Source: Evansella vedderi (GTDB taxonomy: Bacteria > Bacillota > Bacilli > Bacillales > Salisediminibacteriaceae). From it: DNA of 64,000 nt. The notes under the pieces were generated by a model, which worked only from the letters and a program-made list of their open reading frames with translations, did not search any database and was not told where the DNA came from. Numbering within the stretch: the stretch's first letter is position 1; the number at the start of each line of letters is the position of its first letter. The translations under genes and the position numbers were made by a program. Positions 1 through 9,468 of this stretch are shown here, one piece after another. The DNA is taken from assembly GCF_030813435.1 (NCBI RefSeq), contig NZ_JAUSUG010000003.1:186001-250000 (forward strand), given 5' to 3'.

Positions 1-353
1 GTCATTTTTTCTTCCTTCACTAGGCGAATAGAAGTCTCGACTAAGTCACGAACCATGGATTCCACATCTCTACCAACATAGCCCACTTCCGTAAATTTGG
101 TTGCTTCCACTTTTACAAAGGGAGCACCTACAAGCTTTGCTAACCTTCTTGCAATTTCCGTTTTACCAACGCCCGTGGGACCTATCATTAAAATATTCTT
201 TGGGGTTATTTCCTCACGCAGGGATTCCTCTAATTGATTTCTTCGGTAGCGGTTACGTAAAGCGACAGCAACTGATTTTTTCGCTTTATCTTGACCAACA
301 ATATATTGGTTAAGTCTTTCTACAATTTGACGGGGAGTCAATGTTTCACTCAC
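1..353 (-). CDS. hslU: ATP-dependent protease ATPase subunit HslU (ClpY), N-terminal part
   Basis: This is the AAA+ unfoldase that feeds substrates to the HslV peptidase. Only about the first 117 residues are present; the gene runs off the left edge. The N-terminus begins [13 protein letters not shown] and carries the Walker A motif GPTGVGKT at about residues 55-62, followed by the family signature [16 protein letters not shown]. The start is set by the ribosome binding site. AAGGAGG lies 7 nt before a GTG at 353 but only 1 nt before an upstream in-frame ATG at 359, so GTG is preferred. It follows hslV by 41 nt and is surely co-transcribed with it. Family assignment is certain; only the start is inferred. 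Confidence 0.95.
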   Translation of the reverse strand, partial: MSETLTPRQIVERLNQYIVGQDKAKKSVAVALRNRYRRNQLEESLREEITPKNILMIGPTGVGKTEIARRLAKLVGAPFVKVEATKFTEVGYVGRDVESMVRDLVETSIRLVKEEKM

Positions 354-394
354 GTACATTCCTCCTTCATACGATTGGTCCAGTAGTTATTCAT

Positions 395-940
395 TTAATC
401 ATCAAGCTCTTCCACAACAATTTCACTGTTTGTATACACACAAATATCTGCAGCTGTCTTTAAAGCTGCATGGGCCATTTCTTTTGCTGAAAGATGCTGA
501 GCATGCTCTTTCAATGCTCTTCCTGCGGCTAATGCATAGTGCCCACCAGATCCAATAGCTAAAATCCCATCGTCTGGTTCGATCACTTCACCTGTACCAG
601 CAATTAGATATAGATTCGTTTTATCCATAACGATTAGCATGGCTTCCAGCTTACGGAGAACTCGATCACTTCTCCAATCCTTCGCTAATTCCACTGCTGC
701 TCGCTGAAGATTTCCACTAAACTCCTCCAGTTTCTGTTCAAACTTTTCAAAAAGTGTAAATGCGTCAGCTACAGATCCAGCAAAGCCCGCTACCACTTTC
801 CCACGATAGAGTTTACGTACTTTCCTCGCAGTATGTTTCATCACAACTGCATTCCCAAAGGTTACTTGGCCATCCCCTGCAATAGCACTCTTTCCTTTAT
901 GCTTTACAGCAAAAATCGTTGTTCCTCGAATTTGTTCCAT
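395..940 (-). CDS. hslV: ATP-dependent protease peptidase subunit HslV (ClpQ/CodW)
   Basis: Proteasome-like peptidase that forms the inner chamber of HslVU. From the ATG at 940 the protein has 181 residues, the usual Bacillus length, and begins [12 protein letters not shown]. The TT pair aligns with the N-terminal nucleophile threonines of other HslV proteins. Later signatures are [21 protein letters not shown] and [15 protein letters not shown] longer frame opens at 991, but its first 17 residues do not resemble the family, so I reject that start. There is no serine after Met1, unlike B. subtilis CodW, so Thr6 is probably the nucleophile after processing. The gene normally upstream in Bacillus, xerC/codV, is absent; trmFO ends in a terminator 250 bp away. 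Confidence 0.93.
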   Translation of the reverse strand: MEQIRGTTIFAVKHKGKSAIAGDGQVTFGNAVVMKHTARKVRKLYRGKVVAGFAGSVADAFTLFEKFEQKLEEFSGNLQRAAVELAKDWRSDRVLRKLEAMLIVMDKTNLYLIAGTGEVIEPDDGILAIGSGGHYALAAGRALKEHAQHLSAKEMAHAALKTAADICVYTNSEIVVEELDD

Positions 941-1040
941 AAAGTGCCTGTCACCACCCGAATAGTGTCGAATTGTATTTTGTATAGGCATAAGAATTTA
1001 TCTTATGTTAATGGAGAATACTTTGAATTGTTACTGCTAT

Positions 1041-1046
1041 ATTATA
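1041..1046 (-). promoter_or_regulatory. Candidate -10 box for hslVU
   Basis: A TATAAT hexamer on the minus strand lies about 100 nt upstream of hslV, in the gap after the trmFO terminator. No convincing -35 box sits 16-18 nt upstream, so this is only a candidate. A promoter is expected somewhere here because the terminator separates hslVU from trmFO. Confidence 0.3.
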
Positions 1047-1182
1047 TGAAAGTTAATCCTGTTGTTATTATCGTCTTTTTTTCTTCCATTGGCGTTTGAA
1101 CTTATGTAAAGAAGTTCACATGCAATAATATACCGTATAATCTTTTTTATCCATTCTTTAAGCATTTATACCTATACGTTAG

Positions 1183-1226
1183 CAAAAATTTAGAGCTACT
1201 AAATAGTAACACAATTTAGTAGCTCT
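1183..1226 (-). terminator. Rho-independent terminator of trmFO
   Basis: A perfect 13-bp stem (AGAGCTACTAAAT with its complement, 9-nt loop) lies 11 bp after the trmFO stop. On the minus strand it is followed by AAATTTTTGC. It isolates trmFO from hslVU. Confidence 0.85.
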
Positions 1227-1237
1227 TTCAATAATGT

Positions 1238-2542
1238 TTACATTTTTTTCACAAAATTCTGAATTGTTGTCAATGCTCGGTCAGCATGTTTCTCGTTTCG
1301 TTCTTGCTTATTCTTGATTCGCTGTTCAAATGGAGGCAACAAACCAAAATTAGCATTCATCGGTTGAAAATTCTTAGGATTTGCATTTGTAATGTATTGT
1401 GCCATAGATCCAATAACCGTTTCAGTTGGAAAAACTAATGGCTCGTCCCCTTTTACTAACCTGGATGCATTAATACCTGCAACTAAGCCAGCTGCGGCGG
1501 ATTCTACATAGCCTTCCACTCCTGTCATTTGACCAGCAAAGAATAAGTCATTCCTATCCTTGTATTGATATGTTGGAGATAGGAGGTTGGGAGAATTTAT
1601 GAACGTATTTCTGTGCATTACCCCATAACGAACAATTTCAGCCTTTTCTAATCCTGGAATGAGCTGTAGAACCTCTTTCTGCGGTCCCCATTTTAAATGT
1701 GTTTGAAATCCAACAATATTATATAGGGTACCAGAACTGTTATCCTGACGAAGCTGAACAACGGCAAATGGGCGTTTCCCCGTTTTTGGATCTTCTAACC
1801 CAACGGGTTTCATTGGACCAAATAACATTGTCTTTCTTCCACGCTTGGCCATGACTTCAATGGGCATACAGCCCTCGAAGAACATTTCCTTCTCAAACTC
1901 TTTTAATGGAACTGTCTCGGCTTCTATCAGTGCATTATAAAAGCGGTCAAATTCCTCTTCCGTCATTGGACAATTTAAATAGGCTGCTTCCCCTTTATCG
2001 TAACGGGATTTTAAATACACTTTATCCATATCAATAGAGTCAGCTTCAATAATTGGGGCAGCTGCATCATAAAAGTATAAATACTCTTCACCTGTTAAAT
2101 TCTTTAATTGATTGGATAAGCTTTCAGAGGTTAAGGGACCGGTACAAATTACTGTTGGCCCCTCCGGAATCTCTGTTACTTCATCCCCGATAACCGTAAC
2201 TAATTCATGATTTTTTACCCTTTCTGTCACAAGGGCGGCGAATTCATGACGGTCTACTGCAAGGGCTCCTCCAGCTGGGACGGAGCAATCATCAGCAGAT
2301 CGAATAATGACAGAATCAAGGATCCTCATTTCCTCTTTCAAAACACCAACAGCATTTGTCAGTGAATTTGCTCGTAAGGAGTTGCTGCAAACGAGCTCGG
2401 CGAATTTATCAGTATGATGCGCTGGGGTTTGTTTTTTCGGGCGCATTTCGTAAAGTTTTACAGGTATGCCTCTTTTTGCAAGCTGCCACGCAGCTTCACT
2501 GCCGGCTAAACCTGCACCGATGACATTAACATGTTGAATCAA
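1238..2542 (-). CDS. trmFO: tRNA (uracil-54-C5)-methyltransferase TrmFO, folate- and FAD-dependent
   Basis: Makes ribothymidine at position 54 of tRNA using methylenetetrahydrofolate and FADH2. The 434-residue protein opens with the FAD-binding sequence [19 protein letters not shown]. It has the two family cysteines: Cys52 in [14 protein letters not shown] and Cys225 in [15 protein letters not shown]. In B. subtilis the corresponding cysteines carry the catalytic and FAD-linked roles. The C-terminal signature [20 protein letters not shown] is intact. It lies downstream of topA, as in other Bacillaceae, and is followed by its own terminator. Function is assigned from the family with high certainty. 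Confidence 0.96.
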   Translation of the reverse strand: MIQHVNVIGAGLAGSEAAWQLAKRGIPVKLYEMRPKKQTPAHHTDKFAELVCSNSLRANSLTNAVGVLKEEMRILDSVIIRSADDCSVPAGGALAVDRHEFAALVTERVKNHELVTVIGDEVTEIPEGPTVICTGPLTSESLSNQLKNLTGEEYLYFYDAAAPIIEADSIDMDKVYLKSRYDKGEAAYLNCPMTEEEFDRFYNALIEAETVPLKEFEKEMFFEGCMPIEVMAKRGRKTMLFGPMKPVGLEDPKTGKRPFAVVQLRQDNSSGTLYNIVGFQTHLKWGPQKEVLQLIPGLEKAEIVRYGVMHRNTFINSPNLLSPTYQYKDRNDLFFAGQMTGVEGYVESAAAGLVAGINASRLVKGDEPLVFPTETVIGSMAQYITNANPKNFQPMNANFGLLPPFEQRIKNKQERNEKHADRALTTIQNFVKKM

Positions 2543-2589
2543 CGGAATTCCTCCTTAATCTAAACAGCTGTTTAATAACAGCTAGTAAC

Positions 2590-2712
2590 TACAAGGCTCT
2601 TTTCGCATAGATCTGCATCTGCTCCTGCGATTACTCGTCGCTGGAGTCGCCGCCTTTCGTTTCTCCAAGCTTTTTAAACAAATGTAACAAAGTTTGCGAA
2701 AACAGCCAAACT
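2590..2712. repeat. Dispersed repeat, family A, partial copy
   Basis: The trmFO-topA gap holds a fragment containing GCGATTACTCGTCGC, TGGAGTCGCCGCCTTTCG and CTCCAAGCTTTTTAAA. The same words recur at 15608-15850 and 47695-47955, and inverted at 61910-62120. It has no plausible coding content. Confidence 0.6.
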
Positions 2713-2777
2713 AATGTTCATTGAAGTGAACTATCCGTTGGCAACTATACAATATTAAAATAGAAATTTCAACTTTT

Positions 2778-4850
2778 TTAATTGCTTTCTTCCTTATAAT
2801 CACATTTTGAGCATTGTACATGTACGCCTTTTTTCGTTTTCTTCTCCACTAGCATTTCATTACATTTAGGACAGGTTCTTGCAATTGGTTTATCCCAAGA
2901 AAGGAATTCACATTCTGGGAAACGATTACAACCAAAAAAGATTCGACGCTTCTTACTCTTTCTTTCAACAATGCTTCCATCCTTACAGTCAGGACAGCTA
3001 ACACCAATCTCTTTTATGATTGCCTTTGTATTACGGCATTCTGGAAAGTTAGAGCAAGCCATAAACTTACCGTATCTTCCCATTTTATATACCATTTCGT
3101 GACCGCACTTTTCACAATCTTCACCTGCTGGCTCGTCACGAATTTCAACTTCTTTCATTTCCTCTTCAGCCTTTTTCAGGCGTTTTTCAAAGTCTTGATA
3201 AAATTGATCAATAACTTTTACCCATTGCTCTTCCCCATCCTCAATTGCGTCTAGATCCCCTTCCATTTTAGCAGTGAAATCCACATTTAAAATTTCAGGG
3301 AAAAATTCTTCAATGAGTTCAAGGACAATCTCTCCAAGCTCTGTTGGTACAAAACGTTTATCTTCTAAGGCAACATAACCTCGACGTTGAATGGTATCTA
3401 GTGTAGGTGCATAAGTAGATGGACGACCTATCCCCAGTTCTTCCATCGTTTTTACCAACCGCGCTTCCGTATAACGAGGCGGTGGCTGTGTAAAGTGTTG
3501 ATTTGGGTCAATATTTTCTGCTTTCGCAGTTTCCCCCTCGTTTAGTTCCGGTAATAAGCGGTCCTCTTCCTTCTTACCATCGTCATTCCCTTCAATATAT
3601 ACCTTCATAAACCCTTGAAATTTTAATTTAGAACCTGTTGCTCTGAAGGTTACACCATTGTTAACAAGATCAACAGACATAGTATCTAAAATTGCCGGCG
3701 CCATTTGACTAGCTACCATACGCTCCCAAATAAGCTTGTATAAACGGAGTTGGTCTCTACTTAAATAGGATTTAACAGATTTGGGATCTAATATAACAGA
3801 AGTAGGACGAATAGCCTCATGGGCATCCTGTGCATTATTATTTTGCTTAGATTTGGCTACCGTTTTGTTAACGTATTCCTTTCCATAATTAGTCTCAATA
3901 TATTCTTCCGCTTCCTTTTTTGCCGTTTCCGACAGCCTTGTAGAGTCTGTACGCATATACGTAATCAAACCGACTGTTCCTTCTTTTCCTAGGTCAATCC
4001 CTTCATATAATTGCTGAGCTAACATCATCGTTTTTTTCGCACGGAAGTTCAGCTTTCTTGCTGCTTCTTGCTGCAATGATGATGTAGTAAATGGTGCAAC
4101 TGGATTCCTCTTTCGCTCACGTTTTTTTACTTGGTCAATCTTAAAGCTGTCACCAGAAAGCTTATTTAATACTTCGTTTACATCACTTTCCGAAGAAAGC
4201 TCCCTCTTTTCCCCATCTACAGCAAAAAATTTAGCTTCAAATTCTTCACCATCTTTTTTGAAGCTGGCTGCAATGGACCAGTATTCTACTGGTTCAAACT
4301 CTTTGATTTCCTTTTCACGGTCAATAATCATCTTAACTGCAACCGATTGAACACGACCTGCACTTAAGCCTTTTTTCACTTTCTTCCATAAGAGTGGACT
4401 AATATTGTACCCTACGAGACGATCTAAAACGCGACGGGCCTGCTGCGCATCAACTAAGTTCATATCGATGGTGCGGGGCTTTTTAAAAGAATCTTTAATG
4501 GCTTGTTTTGTTATTTCATTAAAAACAACCCTGCACTCTGATTTCTCATCAATATTTAAACTGTGAGCTAGGTGCCATGCAATAGCTTCCCCTTCACGAT
4601 CGGGGTCAGCTGCCAGATAAACCCTTTTTGCTTTTTTAGCAGCAGCTTTTAAATCCTTTAAAATCGGACCCTTACCACGTATCGTTATATATTTTGGGGT
4701 ATAACCCTGCTCCACATCCACTCCCATTTGACTTTTTGGCAAGTCAATAACATGTCCCATGGATGCTTTAACAGCATATTTCTTCCCTAAGTATTTTCCA
4801 ATCGTTTTCGCTTTAGCGGGCGACTCCACGATCACTAAGTAATCGGACAT
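2778..4850 (-). CDS. topA: DNA topoisomerase I (type IA)
   Basis: Relaxes negative supercoils through a 5'-phosphotyrosine intermediate. With the ATG at 4850 (GGGGAGGA 8 nt upstream) the protein has 690 residues and starts [20 protein letters not shown]. An earlier ATG at 4901 adds 17 unrelated residues and has no ribosome binding site. The Toprim acidic motif DPDREGEA lies near residue 90. The active tyrosine is in [14 protein letters not shown], near residue 300. Three C-terminal zinc-ribbon modules follow, with cysteine pairs CEKC/CSNFPEC, CPDC/CNRFPEC and CPKC/CSKC. Length and domain order match B. subtilis TopA. The upstream gap carries a repeat element rather than an obvious promoter. 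Confidence 0.96.
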   Translation of the reverse strand: MSDYLVIVESPAKAKTIGKYLGKKYAVKASMGHVIDLPKSQMGVDVEQGYTPKYITIRGKGPILKDLKAAAKKAKRVYLAADPDREGEAIAWHLAHSLNIDEKSECRVVFNEITKQAIKDSFKKPRTIDMNLVDAQQARRVLDRLVGYNISPLLWKKVKKGLSAGRVQSVAVKMIIDREKEIKEFEPVEYWSIAASFKKDGEEFEAKFFAVDGEKRELSSESDVNEVLNKLSGDSFKIDQVKKRERKRNPVAPFTTSSLQQEAARKLNFRAKKTMMLAQQLYEGIDLGKEGTVGLITYMRTDSTRLSETAKKEAEEYIETNYGKEYVNKTVAKSKQNNNAQDAHEAIRPTSVILDPKSVKSYLSRDQLRLYKLIWERMVASQMAPAILDTMSVDLVNNGVTFRATGSKLKFQGFMKVYIEGNDDGKKEEDRLLPELNEGETAKAENIDPNQHFTQPPPRYTEARLVKTMEELGIGRPSTYAPTLDTIQRRGYVALEDKRFVPTELGEIVLELIEEFFPEILNVDFTAKMEGDLDAIEDGEEQWVKVIDQFYQDFEKRLKKAEEEMKEVEIRDEPAGEDCEKCGHEMVYKMGRYGKFMACSNFPECRNTKAIIKEIGVSCPDCKDGSIVERKSKKRRIFFGCNRFPECEFLSWDKPIARTCPKCNEMLVEKKTKKGVHVQCSKCDYKEESN

Positions 4851-4879
4851 ACCCAAGTTCCTCCCCTTCAGAGGTAATA

Positions 4880-5046
4880 AGAAAAGCGTAAGCGCCCCCA
4901 ATTACGCCTTACTGCTACCCACGTCCTGTGGGGAACGGCGCAATGTCGTCATCCTGACTTCCGACGTGATAACCGGACTTAGACTTATCGTAGACGAGGT
5001 GAGGGAAGTTGCTCACCGTCGATAGGGCGCTGAAGCTAGACAACTT
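4880..5046. repeat. GC-richer intergenic repeat-like element between dprA and topA
   Basis: The 405-bp gap 4851-5255 has two parts. The left part (about 4880-5046) is much richer in G+C and contains several short inverted repeats, including CCCACGTCCTGTGGGG, and ends GGGCGCTGAAGCTAGAC. It shares the word CCCACGTCCTG with family A copies elsewhere but is otherwise distinct. The right part (5047-5255) is AT-rich with no gene, terminator or clear promoter. Confidence 0.45.
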
Positions 5047-5255
5047 AAAAAAACAAAAACTTTAACTGTTTTACCTCTAAGTAAATTAAAATCTTCCCTA
5101 TTATTAAACACTCTTTTGTAATTTGTCAAACATGAACTGTGAAAAAATAGTAAAAAAATGAGTCGGACTAGTAGTAATACCAGTATTTACAAAGGATAAA
5201 TATTTTTTGAATTTTTAGAACCAACAGCATTATTTTTACTTTTAATATTAGTGTT

Positions 5256-6143
5256 TTAACGGATTAAGGATAAATATTCCTCTAATATATCATTTGGAGA
5301 TAAAACCATTTTTGCCCCTTCTTGAATGAGTTGATTGGTGCCCTTTGATTCTACATTAGATATCCTTCCAGGCAAAGCAAAAACATCTCGACCTTGTTGG
5401 ATTGCAAGATCACTAGTAATTAATGAACCGCTTTTTTCTTTTGCTTCCACTACAAAGGTGGCTTCTGAAAGCCCACTTATGATTCTGTTTCTTTGAGGAA
5501 AAAACCATTTTTGCGGGCGTACAAAAGGAGGATATTCACTTATAACAAGTTGATTTTCCTTTAAATAATGAAATAGTGTTTCATTTGATTTTGGATACAC
5601 AAAATCATGTCCATAACCTAAAACCGCTATCGTTTTTCCCATCTTCTCTATTGCTAATTCATGGGCCATACGATCTATTCCTAAAGCGAGTCCACTTACA
5701 ATAACAAGCCCAGATTCAATAACAGGTGAAAGTATATCTTTTAATTCATTGTAAACATAGTCACTCGGATGTCTAGTCCCTACAACACTTAAAAAGCGGT
5801 TGGAGGCTTTCAATAGACTTTTGTCCCCCTGGTAATATAAAACCCATGGTGGATCATAAATACTTTTCAATAGAGAGGGGTACTCTTTATCAAATACGGT
5901 GAAGTATTGAATTCTTTTTTCTTCATAATATGCCTTAAGTTTTTCTATTTTAACTGATTGAAATGAATGAATTATCTGTGATGATTGCTTAGGAGGTATA
6001 TGAAGCTGGTTTGTTAGGAGATCTTTGGTAAATATGTCAATAGAAGAAAATTGAGGATCTAAGGTGGACAACTTTTTGACTAGTTGATAATCTCCCCTAC
6101 AACAATAATGTAGCTTTAAAAGGTTATCTATTCGATTTTTCAA
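5256..6143 (-). CDS. dprA: DNA processing protein DprA (Smf)
   Basis: Loads RecA onto incoming single-stranded DNA during natural transformation. The 295-residue protein has the Rossmann-like DprA core: FLSVVGTRHPSDY, VSGLALGIDRMAHE, AVLGYGHDFVYP, the FFPQRNRIISGLS signature and SGSLITSDLAIQQGRDVFALPG. Its length equals the B. subtilis form, which also lacks a C-terminal winged helix. The start is TTG at 6143, preceded by AAAGGGAG at 8 nt; no ATG alternative is near. It lies between sucD and topA as in B. subtilis. Presence of dprA fits a competence-capable lineage but does not prove competence. Confidence 0.95.
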   Translation of the reverse strand: MKNRIDNLLKLHYCCRGDYQLVKKLSTLDPQFSSIDIFTKDLLTNQLHIPPKQSSQIIHSFQSVKIEKLKAYYEEKRIQYFTVFDKEYPSLLKSIYDPPWVLYYQGDKSLLKASNRFLSVVGTRHPSDYVYNELKDILSPVIESGLVIVSGLALGIDRMAHELAIEKMGKTIAVLGYGHDFVYPKSNETLFHYLKENQLVISEYPPFVRPQKWFFPQRNRIISGLSEATFVVEAKEKSGSLITSDLAIQQGRDVFALPGRISNVESKGTNQLIQEGAKMVLSPNDILEEYLSLIR

Positions 6144-6213
6144 TAGGGTTTCTCCCTTTCTAGTTTGGAGTTTTGGATAATTGAGAGTTGGACGGAGAAG
6201 TTGGATTGGGGAT

Positions 6214-6240
6214 ATGCCCTCGAAAACAACGTTTCGAGGG
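6214..6240 (-). terminator. Stem-loop downstream of sucD
   Basis: GCCCTCGAAA and its complement form a 10-bp stem with a 6-nt loop 13 bp after the sucD stop. The minus-strand tail (ATATCCCC) is a poor U-tract, so it may attenuate or stabilise RNA rather than terminate fully. Confidence 0.55.
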
Positions 6241-6253
6241 CTTATAAATCATA

Positions 6254-7162
6254 TTACTTTTTATGTGTAACACATTTTTCGTAAATTCCCTGTTCTTTTA
6301 AAACGGAAATTAACGTTTCTCCCATTACTGCAGGAGTTTCTGCTACCTTTACACCGCAATTTTGAAGCGTTTTGATCTTTTCTGCAGCCGTACCCTTACC
6401 GCCAGAAATAATCGCACCAGCGTGGCCCATACGCTTTCCTGGAGGTGCAGTTTGACCACCAATAAAGCCTACAACAGGTTTTTTCATATTTGCTTTAATC
6501 CATTCAGCAGCTTCTTCTTCCGCTGTTCCGCCGATTTCACCAATCATTATAACGGCATACGTATCTTCATCTTCATTAAATAGTTTTAATACATCGATGA
6601 AGTTTGTACCATTTACTGGGTCTCCACCAATACCAACGGCAGTAGATTGTCCAATACCTTCTGTTGATAATTGATGTACAGCTTCATAAGTTAATGTACC
6701 TGAACGGGAAACAACACCAACATGACCTTTTTTATGAATATACCCAGGCATGATACCAATTTTGCATTCTTCTGGTGTAATAACCCCTGGACAGTTTGGT
6801 CCAATTAGACGAGTTTGCTTCCCTTCTAAGTAACGTTTTACCTTAATCATATCTGTTACAGGAATACCTTCTGTAATCGTAATGACAAGCTCAATTCCTG
6901 CATCTGCAGCTTCCATAATAGCATCTGCTGCAAATGGTGGTGGAACATAAATAACAGAGGCATTAGCACCAGTTTTTGCAACTGCATCTGTAACAGTATC
7001 GAAAACTGGAATTCCTTCAACTTCTGTTCCCCCTTTTCCAGGAGTAACACCACCAACGATGTTTGTTCCGTATTCTACGGCTTGTTTTGTATGGAATAGA
7101 CCAGTGGCCCCAGTAATACCTTGAACAATGACCTTTGTATCTTTATTGATCAAAATACTCAT
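6254..7162 (-). CDS. sucD: Succinate-CoA ligase (ADP-forming), alpha subunit
   Basis: Catalytic subunit of the TCA-cycle enzyme that interconverts succinyl-CoA and succinate with substrate-level phosphorylation. From the ATG at 7162 it has 302 residues, starting [21 protein letters not shown]; a longer frame from 7207 adds 15 basic residues without family support. The CoA-binding Rossmann motif is [14 protein letters not shown]. The phosphohistidine loop reads [14 protein letters not shown] near residue 245. It follows sucC with a gap of about 60 bp and a purine-rich ribosome binding site (AAAGGCGGG). The sucC-sucD order matches B. subtilis. Confidence 0.97.
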   Translation of the reverse strand: MSILINKDTKVIVQGITGATGLFHTKQAVEYGTNIVGGVTPGKGGTEVEGIPVFDTVTDAVAKTGANASVIYVPPPFAADAIMEAADAGIELVITITEGIPVTDMIKVKRYLEGKQTRLIGPNCPGVITPEECKIGIMPGYIHKKGHVGVVSRSGTLTYEAVHQLSTEGIGQSTAVGIGGDPVNGTNFIDVLKLFNEDEDTYAVIMIGEIGGTAEEEAAEWIKANMKKPVVGFIGGQTAPPGKRMGHAGAIISGGKGTAAEKIKTLQNCGVKVAETPAVMGETLISVLKEQGIYEKCVTHKK

Positions 7163-7221
7163 TTTTTTCCCGCCTTTCCTACGCTTTAAGTGGACGTTTA
7201 AAGTCACGTAATCTCTTCAAA

Positions 7222-8385
7222 TTATGCTTTTACTAGAGAAACGATTTTCTCTGCTCCGTCAGCCATTGAATCAGCAGCTGTAATATCTAAACCGGATTCC
7301 TCTAATATTTTCTTACCAAGATCCACGTTAGTTCCCTCTAAACGAACGACAAGTGGAATTTCAAGACCTACTTCCTTGGTTGCTGCTACAACACCTTCAG
7401 CAATAACGTCACACTTCATAATTCCACCGAAAATATTAACGTAAATACCCTTTACGTTTTCATCGGAAAGAATTATTTTAAATGCTTCCGTTACCTTTTC
7501 TTTTGTAGCTCCGCCTCCTACATCAAGGAAATTAGCTGGGTCTCCATTATAATGCTTAATAATATCCATTGTAGCCATAGCAAGACCGGCACCATTAACC
7601 ATACACCCAATATTTCCATCTAGTGAAATATAGCTGAGATCAAACTTGGATGCCTCAATCTCCTTTGGATCTTCCTCATCTAAGTCACGATATTCTAAAA
7701 CATCTTTTTGACGATAAAGGGCATTAGAATCAAAGTTAAGCTTCGCATCTAGTGCCATTACCTTTCCATCACCAGTTGTTACTAGTGGGTTGATTTCTGC
7801 GATGGAACAATCTTTATCAACAAATACTTGATATAGACCCATCATAAATTTAACAGCTTCTCTAACAAGATCTTTTGGAATGTTAATGTTGAAAGCTAAA
7901 CGACGTGCCTGATATGGCATTAAGCCTACAACTGGATCAACAACCTCTTTAAAGATCTTTTCAGGGGTCTTTTCAGCAACCTCTTCGATTTCTGTTCCCC
8001 CTTCTTCAGATCCCATCATAACGATGCGGTCTGCAGCACGATCCACTACAAGCCCAATGTAATATTCACTTTGAATATCACAGCCTTCTTCAATTAGAAG
8101 CCTTTTTACTTCTTTACCTTCTGGACCTGTTTGATGTGTCACAAGCGTTTTCCCGAGAATTTCGTCGGCGTATGTACGTACCTCCTCTAAATTCTTCGCT
8201 ACTTTAACCCCGCCAGCTTTCCCTCGTCCACCTGCGTGAATTTGAGCCTTGACAACGGTTACAGCCGTACCTAAAGATTTCGCTGCTTCTACTGCTTCGT
8301 CAACAGAATAAGCAACTTTACCATTAGGAACAGCAACACCGTAGCTTCTTAGAATTTCTTTACCTTGATACTCATGGATATTCAT
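7222..8385 (-). CDS. sucC: Succinate-CoA ligase (ADP-forming), beta subunit
   Basis: ATP-grasp subunit that binds nucleotide and succinate. Starting at the ATG at 8385, with AAGGAGGA placed ideally, it has 387 residues and begins [20 protein letters not shown]. The open frame extends 54 codons upstream without family similarity. Typical features are [18 protein letters not shown] in the ATP-grasp fold, the Mg-binding region [20 protein letters not shown], and the C-terminal [14 protein letters not shown]. First gene of the sucCD pair. The 300-bp upstream gap is AT-rich and should hold its promoter. Confidence 0.97.
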   Translation of the reverse strand: MNIHEYQGKEILRSYGVAVPNGKVAYSVDEAVEAAKSLGTAVTVVKAQIHAGGRGKAGGVKVAKNLEEVRTYADEILGKTLVTHQTGPEGKEVKRLLIEEGCDIQSEYYIGLVVDRAADRIVMMGSEEGGTEIEEVAEKTPEKIFKEVVDPVVGLMPYQARRLAFNINIPKDLVREAVKFMMGLYQVFVDKDCSIAEINPLVTTGDGKVMALDAKLNFDSNALYRQKDVLEYRDLDEEDPKEIEASKFDLSYISLDGNIGCMVNGAGLAMATMDIIKHYNGDPANFLDVGGGATKEKVTEAFKIILSDENVKGIYVNIFGGIMKCDVIAEGVVAATKEVGLEIPLVVRLEGTNVDLGKKILEESGLDITAADSMADGAEKIVSLVKA

Positions 8386-8635
8386 AGCCATCCTCCTTGC
8401 TGAGTAATTTAATGTGATTCTATCACAATAATATTTTTTGTTATGATTGTTAATTATACTCCAATCATAACGTGGATTCGCTAAATACTTCACAAATCCT
8501 TTTTTTAAAAAAGGGAATAATTCCCCAAAATATGACAAAAGAAACATGAAAGTAAAGTTTCATATTCATTTTGTCACACAAGATTTATTTTACTATACTT
8601 TTCGACAATTTTGTGAATAAATGCTCTAATTTTTT
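8386..8635 (-). promoter_or_regulatory. sucC upstream region
   Basis: AT-rich gap of about 300 bp between sucC and the upstream gene's terminator. A TATAAT hexamer occurs near 8455-8460 on the minus strand, but no good -35 partner is visible. I see no riboswitch-like structure and no clear cre site. Confidence 0.3.
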
Positions 8636-8661
8636 ATAAAAAAACTCGGCAGTTGCCGAGC
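8636..8661 (-). terminator. Rho-independent terminator after the 87-aa gene
   Basis: CTCGGC and GCCGAG pair around a 4-nt loop and are followed on the minus strand by seven Ts. It ends the rnhB-ylqG-ylqH-spore protein-87-aa gene cluster before sucC. Confidence 0.85.
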
Positions 8662-8684
8662 CATTATATTTGTTGGTTTTTAGT

Positions 8685-8948
8685 TTAATTTTTTTCTAGT
8701 GAAGGGGAGTTGTCTTCATTCCATTTCTTTTCTCCTACTTGGTGAGTTGGGTGCATAAATCTTTCATCATATAAGTTTCTCTGTTTCGTTCTTGTATCTA
8801 ATACAATCTTAGTGTTTTCCTCTTCTGCTAATGGTGCTTCCTCTTCTTCCACCCAATGATCACCAGACATAATTGCCGGATCTATATTGTCGCTCCAATG
8901 TTCCAATGGGGTCTCAGGATTTGGTTCGAATTCTCTCTTTTTTTTCAT
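8685..8948 (-). CDS. Small acidic protein of unknown function (87 aa)
   Basis: I do not recognise this protein with confidence. It has no signal peptide or membrane segment. It starts with a basic KKKR patch and then becomes strongly acidic, with EEEE at about 35-38 and EEEN near 44. It contains PLEHWSDNIDPAIMSGDHWV and a later HPTHQVG. A resemblance to the DUF3905 group of Bacillus proteins is possible but is only memory-based. It starts 4 nt after the stop of the upstream 58-aa spore-protein-like gene, so the two are probably translationally coupled. It is followed by a strong terminator. A sporulation-linked role is an inference from position only. Confidence 0.7.
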   Translation of the reverse strand: MKKKREFEPNPETPLEHWSDNIDPAIMSGDHWVEEEEAPLAEEENTKIVLDTRTKQRNLYDERFMHPTHQVGEKKWNEDNSPSLEKN

Positions 8949-8952
8949 CTTT

Positions 8953-9129
8953 TCATTTAGTATCCTTGCACTTTTTATCTATAATTTTTTTAGCTGCGTG
9001 ACTAATGTTCGCCTTGTGCTCCGCTTGGGTAGTAGTATGGTATATTCCAAATTCCTGAGCAATTTCCTCATTGAAAGAATTCATAAATTCATCTGTCCCC
9101 TCAACCACTAAGCGATTTCTCTTCGCCAT
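8953..9129 (-). CDS. Divergent alpha/beta-type small acid-soluble spore protein (58 aa)
   Basis: Alpha/beta SASPs coat DNA in dormant spores and are cut by the GPR protease at germination. This 58-residue frame starts MAKRNRLVVEG and contains EEIAQEFGIY at about residues 21-30. These match the SASP N-terminal segment (NRLVVPG) and the GPR cleavage region (EIAQEFG). The usual C-terminal half, with its GGEITKRLV motif, is replaced by a lysine-rich tail containing one cysteine. The family norm is about 65-75 residues. The ribosome binding site is very strong (AAAGGAGGG, 6 nt from ATG). It lies 48 bp after ylqH and 4 bp before the 87-aa gene. Relationship to SASPs is clear at the N-terminal half; DNA protection by this variant is inferred. 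Confidence 0.8.
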   Translation of the reverse strand: MAKRNRLVVEGTDEFMNSFNEEIAQEFGIYHTTTQAEHKANISHAAKKIIDKKCKDTK

Positions 9130-9177
9130 GGCTATCCCTCCTTTATTTATAGGATATCCGGGAAAGGAAAAAGTAAG

Positions 9178-9468
9178 TTAGGAATTTTTTCCTTCTTGAC
9201 TTTTATCTAATTGGTAAACAAATGAAAATACTTCAGCAACTACCCCATATAAATCAGCCGGGATTCGATCATTTACTTCCATTTGTGCGAGCAATTCCAC
9301 CAATGACTTGTCTTCTTGTAAGGGAATATTATTACTTTTTGCACGAGCGATTATTTCTTCCGCTACATATCCTTTGCCTTTAGCTTTAATTACTGGGGCA
9401 ATGTCTACTTCTGAATTATAGCTTAGGGCAACAGCACGCTTTCCAGTTATGGAATTTTGACCCTTCAT
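9178..9468 (-). CDS. ylqH: FlhB C-terminal-domain-like protein YlqH
   Basis: A 96-residue soluble protein resembling the cytoplasmic C-terminal domain of the flagellar export switch FlhB: RAVALSYNSEVDIAPVIKAKGKGYVAEEIIARAKSNNIPLQEDKSLVELL. The full FlhB has four membrane segments, which are absent. The autocleavage motif NPTH is also missing, so it cannot self-process as FlhB does. It overlaps the upstream ylqG by 4 bp (ATGA), implying coupled expression. Such FlhB-like proteins sit next to ylqG in B. subtilis too. The function is unknown; involvement in substrate-specificity control of export is only an inference. Confidence 0.85.
   Translation of the reverse strand: MKGQNSITGKRAVALSYNSEVDIAPVIKAKGKGYVAEEIIARAKSNNIPLQEDKSLVELLAQMEVNDRIPADLYGVVAEVFSFVYQLDKSQEGKNS

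Noticed and set aside
833-1099. 88-aa plus-strand frame over the hslV start
   Set aside because: Antisense shadow of hslV and its upstream region; no family resemblance to XerC or anything else.
8401-8640. Riboswitch or cre site upstream of sucC
   Set aside because: No conserved aptamer features and no sequence fitting the cre consensus were found.
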